Assembly: GCF_039541855.1 (NCBI RefSeq)
Contig: NZ_BAABHA010000010.1
Span: 310,001 to 374,000, forward strand
DNA from: Solirubrum koreensis
GTDB taxonomy: Bacteria; Bacteroidota; Bacteroidia; Cytophagales; Hymenobacteraceae
Reading direction: 5' to 3'
Length of the DNA: 64,000 bases
Below are positions 55,549 to 63,615 of the stretch, piece after piece. The notes under the pieces are model-generated. The model searched no databases and was not told the origin of the DNA. It saw only the letters and a program-made list of their open reading frames with translations. Position numbers and translations under genes: made by a program. Position 1 is the stretch's first letter, and each line of letters starts with the position of its first letter.

Positions 55549-55579
55549 CGGGCCGTTCCGCCAGCGGCAGAACGGCCCG
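55549..55579 (-). terminator. Hairpin after trxB
   Basis: CGGGCCGTTC (55549-55558) pairs with GAACGGCCCG (55570-55579). On the minus strand it is followed by only a short T run (TTTGCTG), so it is a modest terminator of trxB. Confidence 0.55.
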
Positions 55580-55636
55580 GACAACGGCAGCTTAGTGCCG
55601 TTTAGTATTCCTTAAGCTAAGGTTGACCAAGTAAAC

Positions 55637-56581
55637 TTAGTGGACGCCCAGCGCCGCCAGGTACCGCTCTGCATCGAGCGCGGCCATACAGCCGGTGCCG
55701 GCCGCGGTAACTGCCTGGCGGTACACAAAGTCCTGTACGTCGCCGCAGGCAAACACCCCGTCGACGTTGGTTTTGCTGGTTCCGGGCAGGGTTTTGATGT
55801 AGCCCTGCTCGTCGTGGTGCAGGTACTCGCGGAAAATAGCCGAGTTGGGCTCGTGGCCGATGGCCACGAAGAAACCCTCGATGGCAATTTCACGGGTTTC
55901 GTGCGTCAGAATGTTCTTCACGCGCACGCCTTCCACGGCATGCTGGCCGAGGATTTCGTCGGTGGTGGTGTTAAACAGCACCTCAATTTTCGGGTTGTCG
56001 AGCACGCGCTTCTGCATGATCTTGGACGCGCGCATCTCCCCTTTCCGCACCAGCATGTACACTTTATTGCACAGGTTGGAGAGGTACGTAGCTTCTTCGG
56101 CAGCCGTGTCGCCAGCGCCCACAATGGCCACGTCTTTGCCGCGGTAGAAAAAACCGTCGCACACAGCACAAGCCGAAACACCCGAGCCGTTTAAACGTGC
56201 CTCCGACTCAATGCCCAACCACTTGGCCGAAGCACCGGTGGCAATGATAACCGTATCGGCCGTAAGCGTGGTTTTCTCATCAATGGTAACCCGGTGCGGA
56301 TGGCCCGAGAAATCAACGCTGGTTGCCAAACCGTAGCGGATATCGGTTCCGAAACGTTCGGCCTGGGCTTTCAGGTCCTCCATCATTTCGGGTCCCATTA
56401 CGCCTTTCGGATAACCGGGAAAGTTCTCAACGTCGTTAGTGATGGTGAGCTGGCCGCCGGGCTGCAGCCCCTGGTACATCACGGGTTGCATGTTAGCGCG
56501 GGCCGCGTAAATGGCGGCGGTATAGCCGGCCGGACCCGAACCTATAATCAGACACTTGATGTGTTCAGTGGTGTTTTCCAT
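55637..56581 (-). CDS. trxB: Thioredoxin reductase
   Basis: 314 residues from ATG 56581 (MENTTEHIKCLIIGSGPAGY). Flavoprotein that reduces thioredoxin with NADPH. FAD binding: LIIGSGPAGYTAAIYAARAN. The redox-active pair is in GVSACAVCDGFFYRGK (CAVC). NADPH binding is VAIVGAGDTAAEEATYL, and the C-terminal FAD motif is VDGVFACGDVQDFVYRQAVT. Normal length. A TACCTTTG -7 box lies about 30 bases upstream. Confidence 0.97.
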   Translation of the reverse strand: MENTTEHIKCLIIGSGPAGYTAAIYAARANMQPVMYQGLQPGGQLTITNDVENFPGYPKGVMGPEMMEDLKAQAERFGTDIRYGLATSVDFSGHPHRVTIDEKTTLTADTVIIATGASAKWLGIESEARLNGSGVSACAVCDGFFYRGKDVAIVGAGDTAAEEATYLSNLCNKVYMLVRKGEMRASKIMQKRVLDNPKIEVLFNTTTDEILGQHAVEGVRVKNILTHETREIAIEGFFVAIGHEPNSAIFREYLHHDEQGYIKTLPGTSKTNVDGVFACGDVQDFVYRQAVTAAGTGCMAALDAERYLAALGVH

Positions 56582-56608
56582 TGATTGGGAAAATTCAAAA
56601 GAGAGCGG

Positions 56609-56616
56609 CAAAGGTA
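56609..56616 (-). promoter_or_regulatory. -7 box of trxB
   Basis: TACCTTTG on the minus strand (56616-56609), 28 bases before the trxB start. No good TTTG at the usual -33 distance. Confidence 0.5.
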
Positions 56617-56710
56617 GCATTCATCGGCCCGAACTGTACAGTTTGCAAACCGATGCCAGTGCACAACGTCATCAGGCTGATAACAACCAGTATGCCCCTT
56701 AAGTGCTACA

Positions 56711-56740
56711 AAAAACCCCGACCGGTGGGCCAGGGTTTTT
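56711..56740 (-). terminator. Intrinsic terminator of rpoD
   Basis: AAAAACCC (56711-56718) pairs with GGGTTTTT (56733-56740), with GGCC/GGTC pairing possible in between. U6 follows on the minus strand. It is 25 bases after the rpoD stop. Confidence 0.75.
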
Positions 56741-56764
56741 GTATTAGTAGAGTAAAAGTAGAGC

Positions 56765-57628
56765 CTAGCCCAAGTACGGCTTCAGCGCCTTGCTGCGCGA
56801 GGTGTGGCGCAGGCGGCGAATGGCTTTTTCCTTGATCTGGCGCACCCGCTCGCGGGTGAGGTTAAACTTCTCGCCGATTTCTTCAAGGGTCAGCGAATGT
56901 TCACCGTTCAGGCCGAAGTAGAGCGTAATAACATCGGCTTCGCGCTTGGTGAGCGTGCTCAGGGCGCGCTGCACTTCCTTGCGGAGCGAGTCGGTCATCA
57001 GGCCGCTGTCGGGCGTCTCTTCGTCCTCGTTTTCGAGCACGTCGAGCAGGCGGTTTTCTTCGCCTTGCACGAACGGAGCATCTACCGATACGTGACGTCC
57101 CGAAATCTTGAGCGTATCCACCACTTCCGAGGTGGTCAGCTCCAGTACTTCGGCAATTTCTTCCGGCGACGGCTCGCGCTCAAACTTCTGCTCCAACTCC
57201 GAGAAAGACTTGCTGATTTTGTTCAGCGAACCAACACGGTTGAGGGGCAGACGCACGATACGCGACTGTTCGGCCAGGGCCTGCAGGATGGACTGACGAA
57301 TCCACCACACGGCGTAGGAAATGAATTTAAAGCCTCGGGTTTCGTCGAAGCGCTTAGCTGCTTTAATCAGACCGAGGTTGCCCTCGTTGATCAAGTCGCC
57401 GAGCGACAAGCCTTGGTTCTGGTATTGCTTGGCTACCGACACCACAAAGCGAAGGTTGGCCTTGGTAAGCTTTTCCAGTGCCTGCTGGTCGCCTTCCCGA
57501 ATGCGCTGGGCCAGCGTTACCTCCTCGTCGGGGGTTAACAGATCCACCTTGCCAATCTCCTGGAGGTACTTATCCAGCGACTGACTTTCGCGGTTGGTAA
57601 TCTGCTTGCTGATTTTTAACTGTCTCAT
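56765..57628 (-). CDS. rpoD: Primary sigma factor of Bacteroidota type
   Basis: 287 residues, the short form of the housekeeping sigma factor found in Bacteroidota: it lacks the long region 1.1 and the non-conserved domain of the enterobacterial protein. Region 1.2 begins SLDKYLQEIGKVDLLTPDEE. Region 2 has NLRFVVSVAKQYQNQGLSLG and FDETRGFKFISYAVWWIRQ. Region 3 starts about 140. Region 4 has LTLEEIGEKFNLTRERVRQI, the -33 contacting helix. It is the factor that reads the TTTG / TAnnTTTG promoters seen in this window. Transcribed alone, with its own terminator. Confidence 0.96.
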   Translation of the reverse strand: MRQLKISKQITNRESQSLDKYLQEIGKVDLLTPDEEVTLAQRIREGDQQALEKLTKANLRFVVSVAKQYQNQGLSLGDLINEGNLGLIKAAKRFDETRGFKFISYAVWWIRQSILQALAEQSRIVRLPLNRVGSLNKISKSFSELEQKFEREPSPEEIAEVLELTTSEVVDTLKISGRHVSVDAPFVQGEENRLLDVLENEDEETPDSGLMTDSLRKEVQRALSTLTKREADVITLYFGLNGEHSLTLEEIGEKFNLTRERVRQIKEKAIRRLRHTSRSKALKPYLG

Positions 57629-57746
57629 TGTGAGTTGCGCGGAAGCGAGTAGAAAGGTGCAGGTTGAATTTCAGAGTGAAAACCGGCCGAAGTCCGGTCA
57701 GAAGGGGCTAACGCCCACTTCCGACCGAAAGTTCGGCTTCAGCAGC

Positions 57747-60044
57747 TTACTGGTTCTGGGCGTCGTTGTTAGAGGACTCAGTCCGCTCCGGGCGGGGTCC
57801 ACGGTCAGGGCGCGGACCGCGGTCGGGACGTGGGCCCCGGTCCGGACGGTCGCCACGCTCGGGGCGCGGGCCGCGGTCGGGCCGGTCGGCACGTTCCGTG
57901 GGCTCCACGTAGCCTTCGGGCTTGGGCATCAGGCTCTTCATCGACAAACGGAATTTGCCCGTTTTCTTGTCGACTTCCACTAGTTGCACTTGCACCTCCT
58001 GGCCCACCGTCAGCACGCCTTCCAGCGTGGGCAGACGGTCGTAGCTCACTTCGGAGATGTGCAGCAGGCCGTCTTTGCCCGGCATGAACTCCACGAAAGC
58101 ACCGTATGCCTGAATTGAGCGAACGGTACCGGTATAGGTTTCGCCCGGCTCCGGCGTAGCGGCAATGCCGCGGATGCGGGCCACAGCGGCCTGCATGTCG
58201 TTGGCGTTGGCCGCGTAGATGTACACGTGACCTTTGTCGTCCTTCTCTTCGATGGTGATGGTGGCGTTCGTATCCTTCTGGATCTGCTGTACCACTTTGC
58301 CACCCGGGCCGATGATGGCACCGATGTACTCCTTGTCCACCAGCACTTTCTGCGAACGGGGAGTATGAGGCTTCAGGTCACCAGCAGGCACGCTAATGGT
58401 CTTGGCCATTTCACCGAGGATGTGCAAGCGGCCTTCGCGGGCCTGCATCAGAGCGTTGGTCAGGATTTCATTGCTCAAGCCTTGGATTTTGATGTCCATC
58501 TGGCAAGCCACAATGCCTTTCTCAGTGCCCGTTACTTTAAAGTCCATGTCGCCGAGGTGGTCCTCGTCGCCAAGAATGTCGCTCAGTACGGCGTATTCAC
58601 CGGTTTCCTTGTCCTGCACCAAACCCATGGCAATGCCCGAAACAGCAGCGCGAACCGGCAAGCCGGCGTCCATCAAAGCCATTGAGCCAGCACACACGGT
58701 AGCCATCGACGAAGAGCCGTTCGACTCCAGGATGTCCGACACGATGCGGATGGTGTAGGGGTTTTCGTCCTCGGCGGGCAGCACCTTCTTCAAGGAGCGC
58801 ATAGCCAAGTTGCCGTGGCCGATTTCGCGGCGGCCGGGGCCGCGGTTAGGCTTCACTTCGCCGGTCGAGAAGGCCGGAAAGTTGTAGTGCAGCAGAAACT
58901 TGTTGTAGCCTTTCACCATCGCCTGGTCCACAATCTGCTCGTCGAGCTTGGTACCGAGGGTTACGGTGGTCAGGGACTGGGTTTCACCACGGGTGAACAG
59001 GGCAGAGCCGTGGGCACCGGGCAGGTAGTTCACTTCGCTCCAGATCGGACGAATTTCCGTCAGCTGACGACCATCCAAGCGCGTACGCTCCTTGATCATC
59101 ATGTCGCGGATAGCTTTTTTCTCAGCCGAGCCATAGTAGCGGCTGAACATCTTCATGTCAAGTTCCGGCTGCTCCAGCAGCAACTGGTCCAAGAACTGCT
59201 GCTTCACCGCCGAGAAGCCTTCCTTACGGCCGGCTTTGCTGGTGTTGCCGCTCTTGGCCACGTCATAGGCGCCCTGGTAAATGGCGTCGAGGATGCGCTT
59301 CTTCAGTTCCTCGTTCTCCTCGTACTTGGGGTACTCGCGCTTTACTTTGCTCTTCTCCACCTCGGCGGCGAGGTCGAGCTGCAACTGCACCTGCTGCTTG
59401 ATGGCTTCGTGGCCGAACTGGATGGCTTCCACCATTTCCTGCTCGCTCACTTCGTTCATCTCGCCTTCCACCATGGCCACCGAGTCGGCGGTAGCACCCA
59501 CGATGATGTCCATGTCGGCCCGAGCAATGTCGGCCGTCTTGGGGTTGATGACAAACTGACCGTCGATGCGGGCTACGCGCACTTCCGAAATCGGGCCGGC
59601 AAACGGAATATCCGAAATCGAAATGGCAGCCGAAGCGGCCAAGGCGGCCAGGGCATCGGGCTGAACTTCCTTATCGGCCGAAATCAGCGAAATCATTACC
59701 TGCACCTCGTAGTGGTAGTCCTTGGGGAACATCGGGCGCAGAATGCGGTCCACCAAGCGGCAAATCAGGATTTCGTAATCCGACAGGCGGCTTTCGCGGC
59801 GCTGGAACGAACCGGGAATTTTACCGGCCGAACCGAATTTTTCTTGGTAATCAACCGACAGCGGCAGGAAATCAACGCCCTCGCGCTGGCTGGGCTGCGA
59901 CACCACCGTGGCAAGCAGCATCGCATCGCCGAGGCGAACTACGACGGCGCCGTCGGCAAACTTGGCCAGTTTGCCGGTTTCGATGGAAATCTGCCGGCCG
60001 TCGGGCAGGGCGAGGGTTTTGGTGACAGCGTTGTAAGGAGGCAT
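57747..60044 (-). CDS. pnp: Polyribonucleotide nucleotidyltransferase
   Basis: 765 residues from ATG 60044 (MPPYNAVTKTLALPDGRQIS). Phosphorolytic 3'-5' exoribonuclease. Two RNase PH-like domains (about 15-230 and 330-550) are present. The second carries the catalytic centre (SDILESNGSSSMATVCAGSM, and MDFKVTGTEKGIVACQMDIK with the metal-binding Asp). A KH domain (EYIGAIIGPGGKVVQQIQ) and an S1 domain (GETYTGTVRSIQAYGAFVEF) follow. The last 45 residues repeat RPDRGPRPERG-type units, an Arg/Asp/Pro/Gly-rich tail probably used for RNA or protein contacts. A terminator separates it from rpsO, so the usual rpsO-pnp cotranscription is interrupted here. Confidence 0.96.
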   Translation of the reverse strand: MPPYNAVTKTLALPDGRQISIETGKLAKFADGAVVVRLGDAMLLATVVSQPSQREGVDFLPLSVDYQEKFGSAGKIPGSFQRRESRLSDYEILICRLVDRILRPMFPKDYHYEVQVMISLISADKEVQPDALAALAASAAISISDIPFAGPISEVRVARIDGQFVINPKTADIARADMDIIVGATADSVAMVEGEMNEVSEQEMVEAIQFGHEAIKQQVQLQLDLAAEVEKSKVKREYPKYEENEELKKRILDAIYQGAYDVAKSGNTSKAGRKEGFSAVKQQFLDQLLLEQPELDMKMFSRYYGSAEKKAIRDMMIKERTRLDGRQLTEIRPIWSEVNYLPGAHGSALFTRGETQSLTTVTLGTKLDEQIVDQAMVKGYNKFLLHYNFPAFSTGEVKPNRGPGRREIGHGNLAMRSLKKVLPAEDENPYTIRIVSDILESNGSSSMATVCAGSMALMDAGLPVRAAVSGIAMGLVQDKETGEYAVLSDILGDEDHLGDMDFKVTGTEKGIVACQMDIKIQGLSNEILTNALMQAREGRLHILGEMAKTISVPAGDLKPHTPRSQKVLVDKEYIGAIIGPGGKVVQQIQKDTNATITIEEKDDKGHVYIYAANANDMQAAVARIRGIAATPEPGETYTGTVRSIQAYGAFVEFMPGKDGLLHISEVSYDRLPTLEGVLTVGQEVQVQLVEVDKKTGKFRLSMKSLMPKPEGYVEPTERADRPDRGPRPERGDRPDRGPRPDRGPRPDRGPRPERTESSNNDAQNQ

Positions 60045-60179
60045 TCCTTCAGGGGTAGCTTGGATGATGATGGACAGCTTTGGGCAGCGGGTTGGGCCGC
60101 GTGAGTGCACCCAAAGGTGCGGCGGCCGGGTCGGCGGGGTTAAAACAACGCGCCCGGCCGTTTAGGTACCGGGCAGCGC

Positions 60180-60215
60180 AAAAAAAGTAGGGAACCCGGC
60201 CGGCGGGCTCCCTAC
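60180..60215 (-). terminator. Intrinsic terminator between rpsO and pnp
   Basis: GTAGGGAaCCCG (60188-60199) pairs with CGGGcTCCCTAC (60204-60215), which is G-U at the marked position in the RNA. U7 follows on the minus strand (plus A tract 60180-60186). It lies 15 bases after the rpsO stop. Confidence 0.82.
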
Positions 60216-60230
60216 TGGCATGGAGTGGGC

Positions 60231-60506
60231 TTACTTACGGATGCCCAGTTCCTTGATAATAGCGCGGTAGCGGTTGATTTCGCGCTGCTGGAGGTAGTTC
60301 AGCAGACGACGACGCTTACCGACGAGCTTCAACAGGCCCAGACGCGTCGAGAAGTCTTTTTTGTTGATCTTCAAGTGCTCCGTGAGGTGGTTGATGCGGT
60401 GGGTGAACAGCGCGATTTGCGATTCGGCCGAACCGGTGTCAGTGGCCGTCTTGGCTACACCGTGCTGTTCGAAGATAGCCTGTTTGGCTTCGGTAGAGAG
60501 TTTCAT
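60231..60506 (-). CDS. rpsO: 30S ribosomal protein S15
   Basis: 91 residues from ATG 60506 (MKLSTEAKQAIFEQHGVAKT). S15 binds the 16S rRNA central domain early in assembly. The signature TDTGSAESQIALFTHRINHL and HLKINKKDFSTRLGLLKLVG, RRRLLNYLQQ are typical. Normal length. A TACCTTTG -7 box lies about 80 bases upstream. pnp lies downstream after a terminator. Confidence 0.97.
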   Translation of the reverse strand: MKLSTEAKQAIFEQHGVAKTATDTGSAESQIALFTHRINHLTEHLKINKKDFSTRLGLLKLVGKRRRLLNYLQQREINRYRAIIKELGIRK

Positions 60507-60585
60507 CGGCAGATAGGGATTCAAACCCCGTCTTAGATTAAAGTGAAAAAAGAGAATTCACGCCGGGCATAGCTCGCCGTGGCCG

Positions 60586-60593
60586 CAAAGGTA
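60586..60593 (-). promoter_or_regulatory. -7 box of rpsO
   Basis: TACCTTTG on the minus strand (60593-60586), about 80 bases before rpsO. The leader is long enough for an autoregulatory S15 site, but I could not identify one. Confidence 0.5.
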
Positions 60594-60616
60594 AGGGATT
60601 TTTGCGGGCCATGCAC

Positions 60617-60660
60617 TAAAAAAGGCCGCCCCGCACCGTATGATCGGTGCGGGGCGGCCT
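60617..60660 (-). terminator. Intrinsic terminator of the lptF/G-type gene
   Basis: A perfect 16-bp GC-rich stem (60623-60638 with 60645-60660), loop TATGAT, is followed on the minus strand by U7 (plus A tract 60617-60623). Confidence 0.88.
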
Positions 60661-60681
60661 GTGCAAGGTTGCTTTGTAGCT

Positions 60682-62121
60682 TTAGCCGGGTACCAGGTCC
60701 GAGCGGCGGCTCAACCACTTCGGCAGCTTGCGGGCCAGCTTCTGCCAGAAGTCTACTTCGAACAGGCTGGAATCGTGGCGCGCCTGGTAGAGGAAGAACA
60801 AACCGGCCGGCAGCAGCACCAGGTTCGACATCCACATGCCCAGTCCCACGGGCATCACGGCCTCACGCCCGTACTTCTCGCCGATGATGGACACGACGTA
60901 GAAGATGATGAAGAAGAATATGGAAACCAGGGCAGGAACCCCCAAACCGCCTTTCTTGATGATGGACCCCAGCGGCGCCCCAATCAGGAACATCACCAGC
61001 ACCGCCACCGACTGGGTGTACTTGCGGAAGATTTCGATGCGGAAATTACCCGCTTCGCGCGCCTGATTATGTAGACGTTCGCCGTAGCTGGCCACAAAGG
61101 CCTGTGCGTTACGCACGCGCCCCGTGGCGCTTTGAATGGTAGTTGGCGTAAGAGGCTTCAGGCGGGTTGCCGGAACTACCAGGTCGGCCACCCGCGCGTT
61201 GCTGGCCTGGCCGGTGGTATCGAAGCGGAGGTAGGAAAAATACATGTTCAGTTGGGGCAGTAGCGCTTCCCGATCTTTGTTAAGTTGCCGCTGCACCGAG
61301 TCCACAAAGGCGTTCAGCTGAGGCAGGTTCTTCATCATCTTGTTCTCCGAGAAGAGCTCAACGTTCGTACGGTCCAAGCTGAAAGAGGCCAGCGAAAACG
61401 TAACATTCGTTTTCTCGAAGCGCTGCTGCACGAAGCCGGCCCCGGCCTGGTCGCGGGCGTTGGGCTGTTCCACGTACTTGCGACCGTGGTGAAGTTCCAG
61501 GCCCAGGTACTGCCCGCCAAACTTGGTGTACATACGGCCCGAGTCGGCCACCATCATGGCGGCGTTGCCGCTGGTTCCGCTGTGGTCGTAAATCATCACG
61601 CCGTGCAGCCGGTCGCCGTTTTCGCCCAGCTTTTTATCCACCTTGATGGTATAGCCGGGAATACCGTTGTAAAACACCCCCTCTCGAATGTCCAGGGCCA
61701 GTTTTTGCTGGCGCACGTCCCACAATAAGCTAAACGCTTTCAGGTTGGCCTTGGGCACAATAGTGTCGTTAAACCAAAAGGCGAAGCCGGCAAGTAGTAC
61801 GCTGAACACCATTACCGGCCGCAGAATGCGGGTAAGAGAAATGCCAGACGTTTTGATGGCTGTGAGTTCGTGATGCTCACCCAGGTTGCCGTACGTCATT
61901 AAAGAGGACAGCAGCACGGCCAGCGGCAGGGAAATGGGCACGATGAGCACACTGAAAAAACCCAGCAGCTGAATCAGCACCCCGGCGCCTAGGTCTTTGC
62001 CCACCAGGTCGTCCATGTACTTCATCATCGTTTGCGTCAGGAAAACAAATTCCGTAACCGCAAACGTGAGTAGGAACGGGCCGACAAAGGCCCGCATGAT
62101 AAGCTTATCTAATTTCTTCAT
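60682..62121 (-). CDS. LptF/LptG-family permease
   Basis: 479 residues from ATG 62121 (MKKLDKLIMRAFVGPFLLTF). A YjgP/YjgQ-type membrane protein: three N-terminal helices (about 10-30, 50-75, 95-115), a large periplasmic domain (about 130-350) and three C-terminal helices (about 370-455, e.g. YTQSVAVLVMFLIGAPLGSI, VSIFFFIIFYVVSIIGEKYG). LptFG with LptB pulls lipopolysaccharide from the inner membrane toward the Lpt bridge. Many Bacteroidota encode such a permease away from lptB, as here. I cannot tell whether it plays the LptF or the LptG part. Own promoter box and terminator. Confidence 0.9.
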   Translation of the reverse strand: MKKLDKLIMRAFVGPFLLTFAVTEFVFLTQTMMKYMDDLVGKDLGAGVLIQLLGFFSVLIVPISLPLAVLLSSLMTYGNLGEHHELTAIKTSGISLTRILRPVMVFSVLLAGFAFWFNDTIVPKANLKAFSLLWDVRQQKLALDIREGVFYNGIPGYTIKVDKKLGENGDRLHGVMIYDHSGTSGNAAMMVADSGRMYTKFGGQYLGLELHHGRKYVEQPNARDQAGAGFVQQRFEKTNVTFSLASFSLDRTNVELFSENKMMKNLPQLNAFVDSVQRQLNKDREALLPQLNMYFSYLRFDTTGQASNARVADLVVPATRLKPLTPTTIQSATGRVRNAQAFVASYGERLHNQAREAGNFRIEIFRKYTQSVAVLVMFLIGAPLGSIIKKGGLGVPALVSIFFFIIFYVVSIIGEKYGREAVMPVGLGMWMSNLVLLPAGLFFLYQARHDSSLFEVDFWQKLARKLPKWLSRRSDLVPG

Positions 62122-62161
62122 TCGCAAGAATCACACGACGGCTGCGCATCGAAAAGGACCG

Positions 62162-62169
62162 CAAAGGTA
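62162..62169 (-). promoter_or_regulatory. -7 box of the lptF/G-type gene
   Basis: TACCTTTG on the minus strand (62169-62162), 41 bases before the start codon. Confidence 0.5.
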
Positions 62170-62201
62170 AGCGGCATATGGGGAGCCTTACCATGAACAG
62201 A

Positions 62202-62244
62202 AAAAGGAGCGGCCGGCCGCTTGCTGGCGGCCTCCTCTCCTTTT
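62202..62244 (-). terminator. Terminator after the START-like gene
   Basis: AAAAGGAG (62202-62209) pairs loosely with CTCCTTTT (62237-62244) around an inner GGCCGC/GCGGCC stem. T-rich on the minus strand. Confidence 0.55.
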
Positions 62245-62275
62245 GCCTAAACGAAGCACGTTCCGGTTTGGTGCG

Positions 62276-62689
62276 CTAACCGCCTACCAGCTCCCGGAGC
62301 TTTTGCACCATGCTGTCCCACATATCCTGCAACTCCAGGTCATCGGTTTCTTCAGAATAATCGACTACGCGCAGAAAATACTCCTGCGTTAACTCCGAGG
62401 ACTCGATGGTAAAATCAAGATAGTTGGCATCGGGAGTGTGCCGACGGTTGGTGTCAAGAAATACGAACCGCGCCGACCGGTTGGTCCGCTGCGAGGTTAA
62501 TTCGGCGAAATGGTGCTGATTATCCCACACAAAATTGAAGGTGTGGTGGTCGATCATAATTACATCCTGGCAGAACCATTGCCGCAGGCCGGAGGCCGAT
62601 GCTAAGTAAGGGTAGAGGATTTTGGGAGAGGCGTTTACGGGGAACTCGTGAACGAAACGATGTTTGGAGCGAGTAGCGGAAAGAGGCAT
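62276..62689 (-). CDS. START/AHSA1-like domain protein
   Basis: 137 residues from ATG 62689 (MPLSATRSKHRFVHEFPVNA). A single SRPBCC-type helix-grip domain: FPVNASPKILYPYLASASGL and RQWFCQDVIMID at the N terminus, FNFVWDNQHHFAELTSQRTN in the middle, and a long C-terminal helix DLELQDMWDSMVQKLRELVG. The family is conserved in Bacteroidota as START-like domain protein; a ligand-binding or co-chaperone role is possible, function unproven. It lies just upstream of lptF/G on the same strand. The longer frame runs into the tRNA promoter region and was rejected. Confidence 0.8.
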   Translation of the reverse strand: MPLSATRSKHRFVHEFPVNASPKILYPYLASASGLRQWFCQDVIMIDHHTFNFVWDNQHHFAELTSQRTNRSARFVFLDTNRRHTPDANYLDFTIESSELTQEYFLRVVDYSEETDDLELQDMWDSMVQKLRELVGG

Positions 62690-62806
62690 AAGCAAGCGGA
62701 AAAGGCACGCAAAAGGTTCCGCTTGGTCTAAGGGCATCCAGCGGTTTGCGGCAAGATACACGGGTTTTTTTTCCAGCAAGGCTTGCGTCGCTCGAAATCT
62801 TCGCCT

Positions 62807-62814
62807 TACCTTTG
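62807..62814 (+). promoter_or_regulatory. -7 box of tRNA-Met
   Basis: TACCTTTG, a full match, ends 11 bases before the first base of the tRNA. A CTTG at 62782-62785 could be a weak -33 element (spacer 21). Confidence 0.65.
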
Positions 62815-62825
62815 CGCCACTAACC

Positions 62826-62899
62826 GGCGGGGTAGCTCAGTTGGTTAGAGCACAGGATTCATAACCCTGAGGCCACGAGTTCAACTCTCGTCCCCGCTA
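62826..62899 (+). tRNA. tRNA-Met (anticodon CAT)
   Basis: Cloverleaf: acceptor GGCGGGG with CCCCGCT (first pair G-U), D arm GCTC/GAGC, anticodon loop TTCATAA (anticodon CAT), T arm ACGAG-TTCAACT-CTCGT, discriminator A. CCA is not encoded. The anticodon stem CAGGA/CCCTG has one A-C mismatch next to the loop. It is not the initiator type, because the first pair is not mismatched and the GGG/CCC stem is absent. A CAT anticodon could also be tRNA-Ile2 with lysidine; the body looks more like elongator Met, but I cannot exclude Ile2. Confidence 0.9.
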
Positions 62900-62906
62900 C
62901 GTAGCT

Positions 62907-62942
62907 AAAAACCGTCTTCCCTAACCCGGAAGGCGGTTTTTT
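62907..62942 (+). terminator. Intrinsic terminator of tRNA-Met
   Basis: AAAAACCGTCTTCC (62907-62920) pairs with GGAAGGCGGTTTTT (62928-62941, one G-U) and ends in T7. Confidence 0.85.
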
Positions 62943-63147
62943 TATTTGCCTTGGCTTTGAGAGCCTTATAGGCCAACCGCGTGATTTCGCACTACACAGC
63001 GGATGCTTTTCGGGGTAAAAAAACGGGTGCTGCACACAATATATCTACTCAGGCACGTTTTTACCGTATTGTTAAGCAATCTGGGGCTGCGAACCTTGCG
63101 CAAGCAGGTCCCGATGTGTCCTCGTTGCGCTACACACACCCGTTGCA

Positions 63148-63528
63148 ATGGCCCTACCCACCCCCGATCAATTCACCTCCACGATGCGCGAACACGCGCT
63201 GGAACACGTAAGCCCCGAGCAGCTTAAAGAGCTCATGCCCCATTTGCTCTCCGCGTTCGAGACCTTGGCGCCATTCCAGCCAATGTCGGTACGCCCCGTG
63301 CCACCGCCCTGGCGAAGCACAGCGCTGGCATTTGAAGCTTCCTGGCCCGACGCCTATTCCCTCACAGTTGCTACTCGCCTGCCTCCTTTTCAAGGCTCCC
63401 CTACCCAAATTACGCTAAGCAGGGCAGGTCAAATGGTATACGCGCTTGGCTCTACCTACGACCACTTAGCAGCCTCCGTTGAGCTTTGCATGAGCCACCG
63501 CCCCGTGGTGCTCGTTCCGCGCAACTAG
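63148..63528 (+). CDS. Uncharacterised small protein
   Basis: 126 residues starting MALPTPDQFTSTMREHALEH. I do not recognise a family. The first 45 residues are helical and acidic (SPEQLKELMPHLLSAFETLA), the middle is Pro-rich (VRPVPPPWRS), and the rest looks like a small alpha/beta domain (LTVATRLPPFQGSPTQITLS, GQMVYALGSTYDHLAASVEL). There is no signal peptide and no membrane segment. It lies between tRNA-Met and the convergent rplT, ending 20 bases before a 58-nt perfect palindrome. Confidence 0.5.
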   Translation: MALPTPDQFTSTMREHALEHVSPEQLKELMPHLLSAFETLAPFQPMSVRPVPPPWRSTALAFEASWPDAYSLTVATRLPPFQGSPTQITLSRAGQMVYALGSTYDHLAASVELCMSHRPVVLVPRN

Positions 63529-63548
63529 GGCATTAACGCGCTTAACTG

Positions 63549-63606
63549 GCTTCAAAAGCAAAACGCCCGGTTGCTTTAAAGCAACCGGGCGTTTTGCTTT
63601 TGAAGC
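63549..63606. terminator. Perfect 58-nt palindrome, bidirectional terminator
   Basis: The sequence from 63549 to 63606 equals its own reverse complement, centred on TTT|AAA (63577/63578), i.e. 29-bp arms with no spacer. It contains GCCCGGTTGC then TTTAAA then GCAACCGGGC, flanked by AAAAGCAAAAC and GTTTTGCTTTT. It lies between two convergent genes and the inner GC core plus T tracts make a terminator in either direction. Confidence 0.9.
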
Positions 63607-63615
63607 AGTTTGAGC

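Noticed and set aside
54262..55605. 447-codon plus-strand frame across the M23 peptidase
   Set aside because: Antisense shadow; it also starts inside the 31-bp inverted repeat.
57780..57900. Tandem repeats in the pnp 3' end as a CRISPR-like array
   Set aside because: They encode the RPDRGP-type protein tail in frame; unit length is irregular and there are no spacers.
58815..60104. 429-codon plus-strand frame across pnp
   Set aside because: Antisense shadow of a certain gene with Leu/Val/His-rich random composition and no start region signals.
62826..62899. Initiator tRNA-fMet
   Set aside because: The first acceptor pair is formed (G-U) and the three G-C pairs of the initiator anticodon stem are absent.
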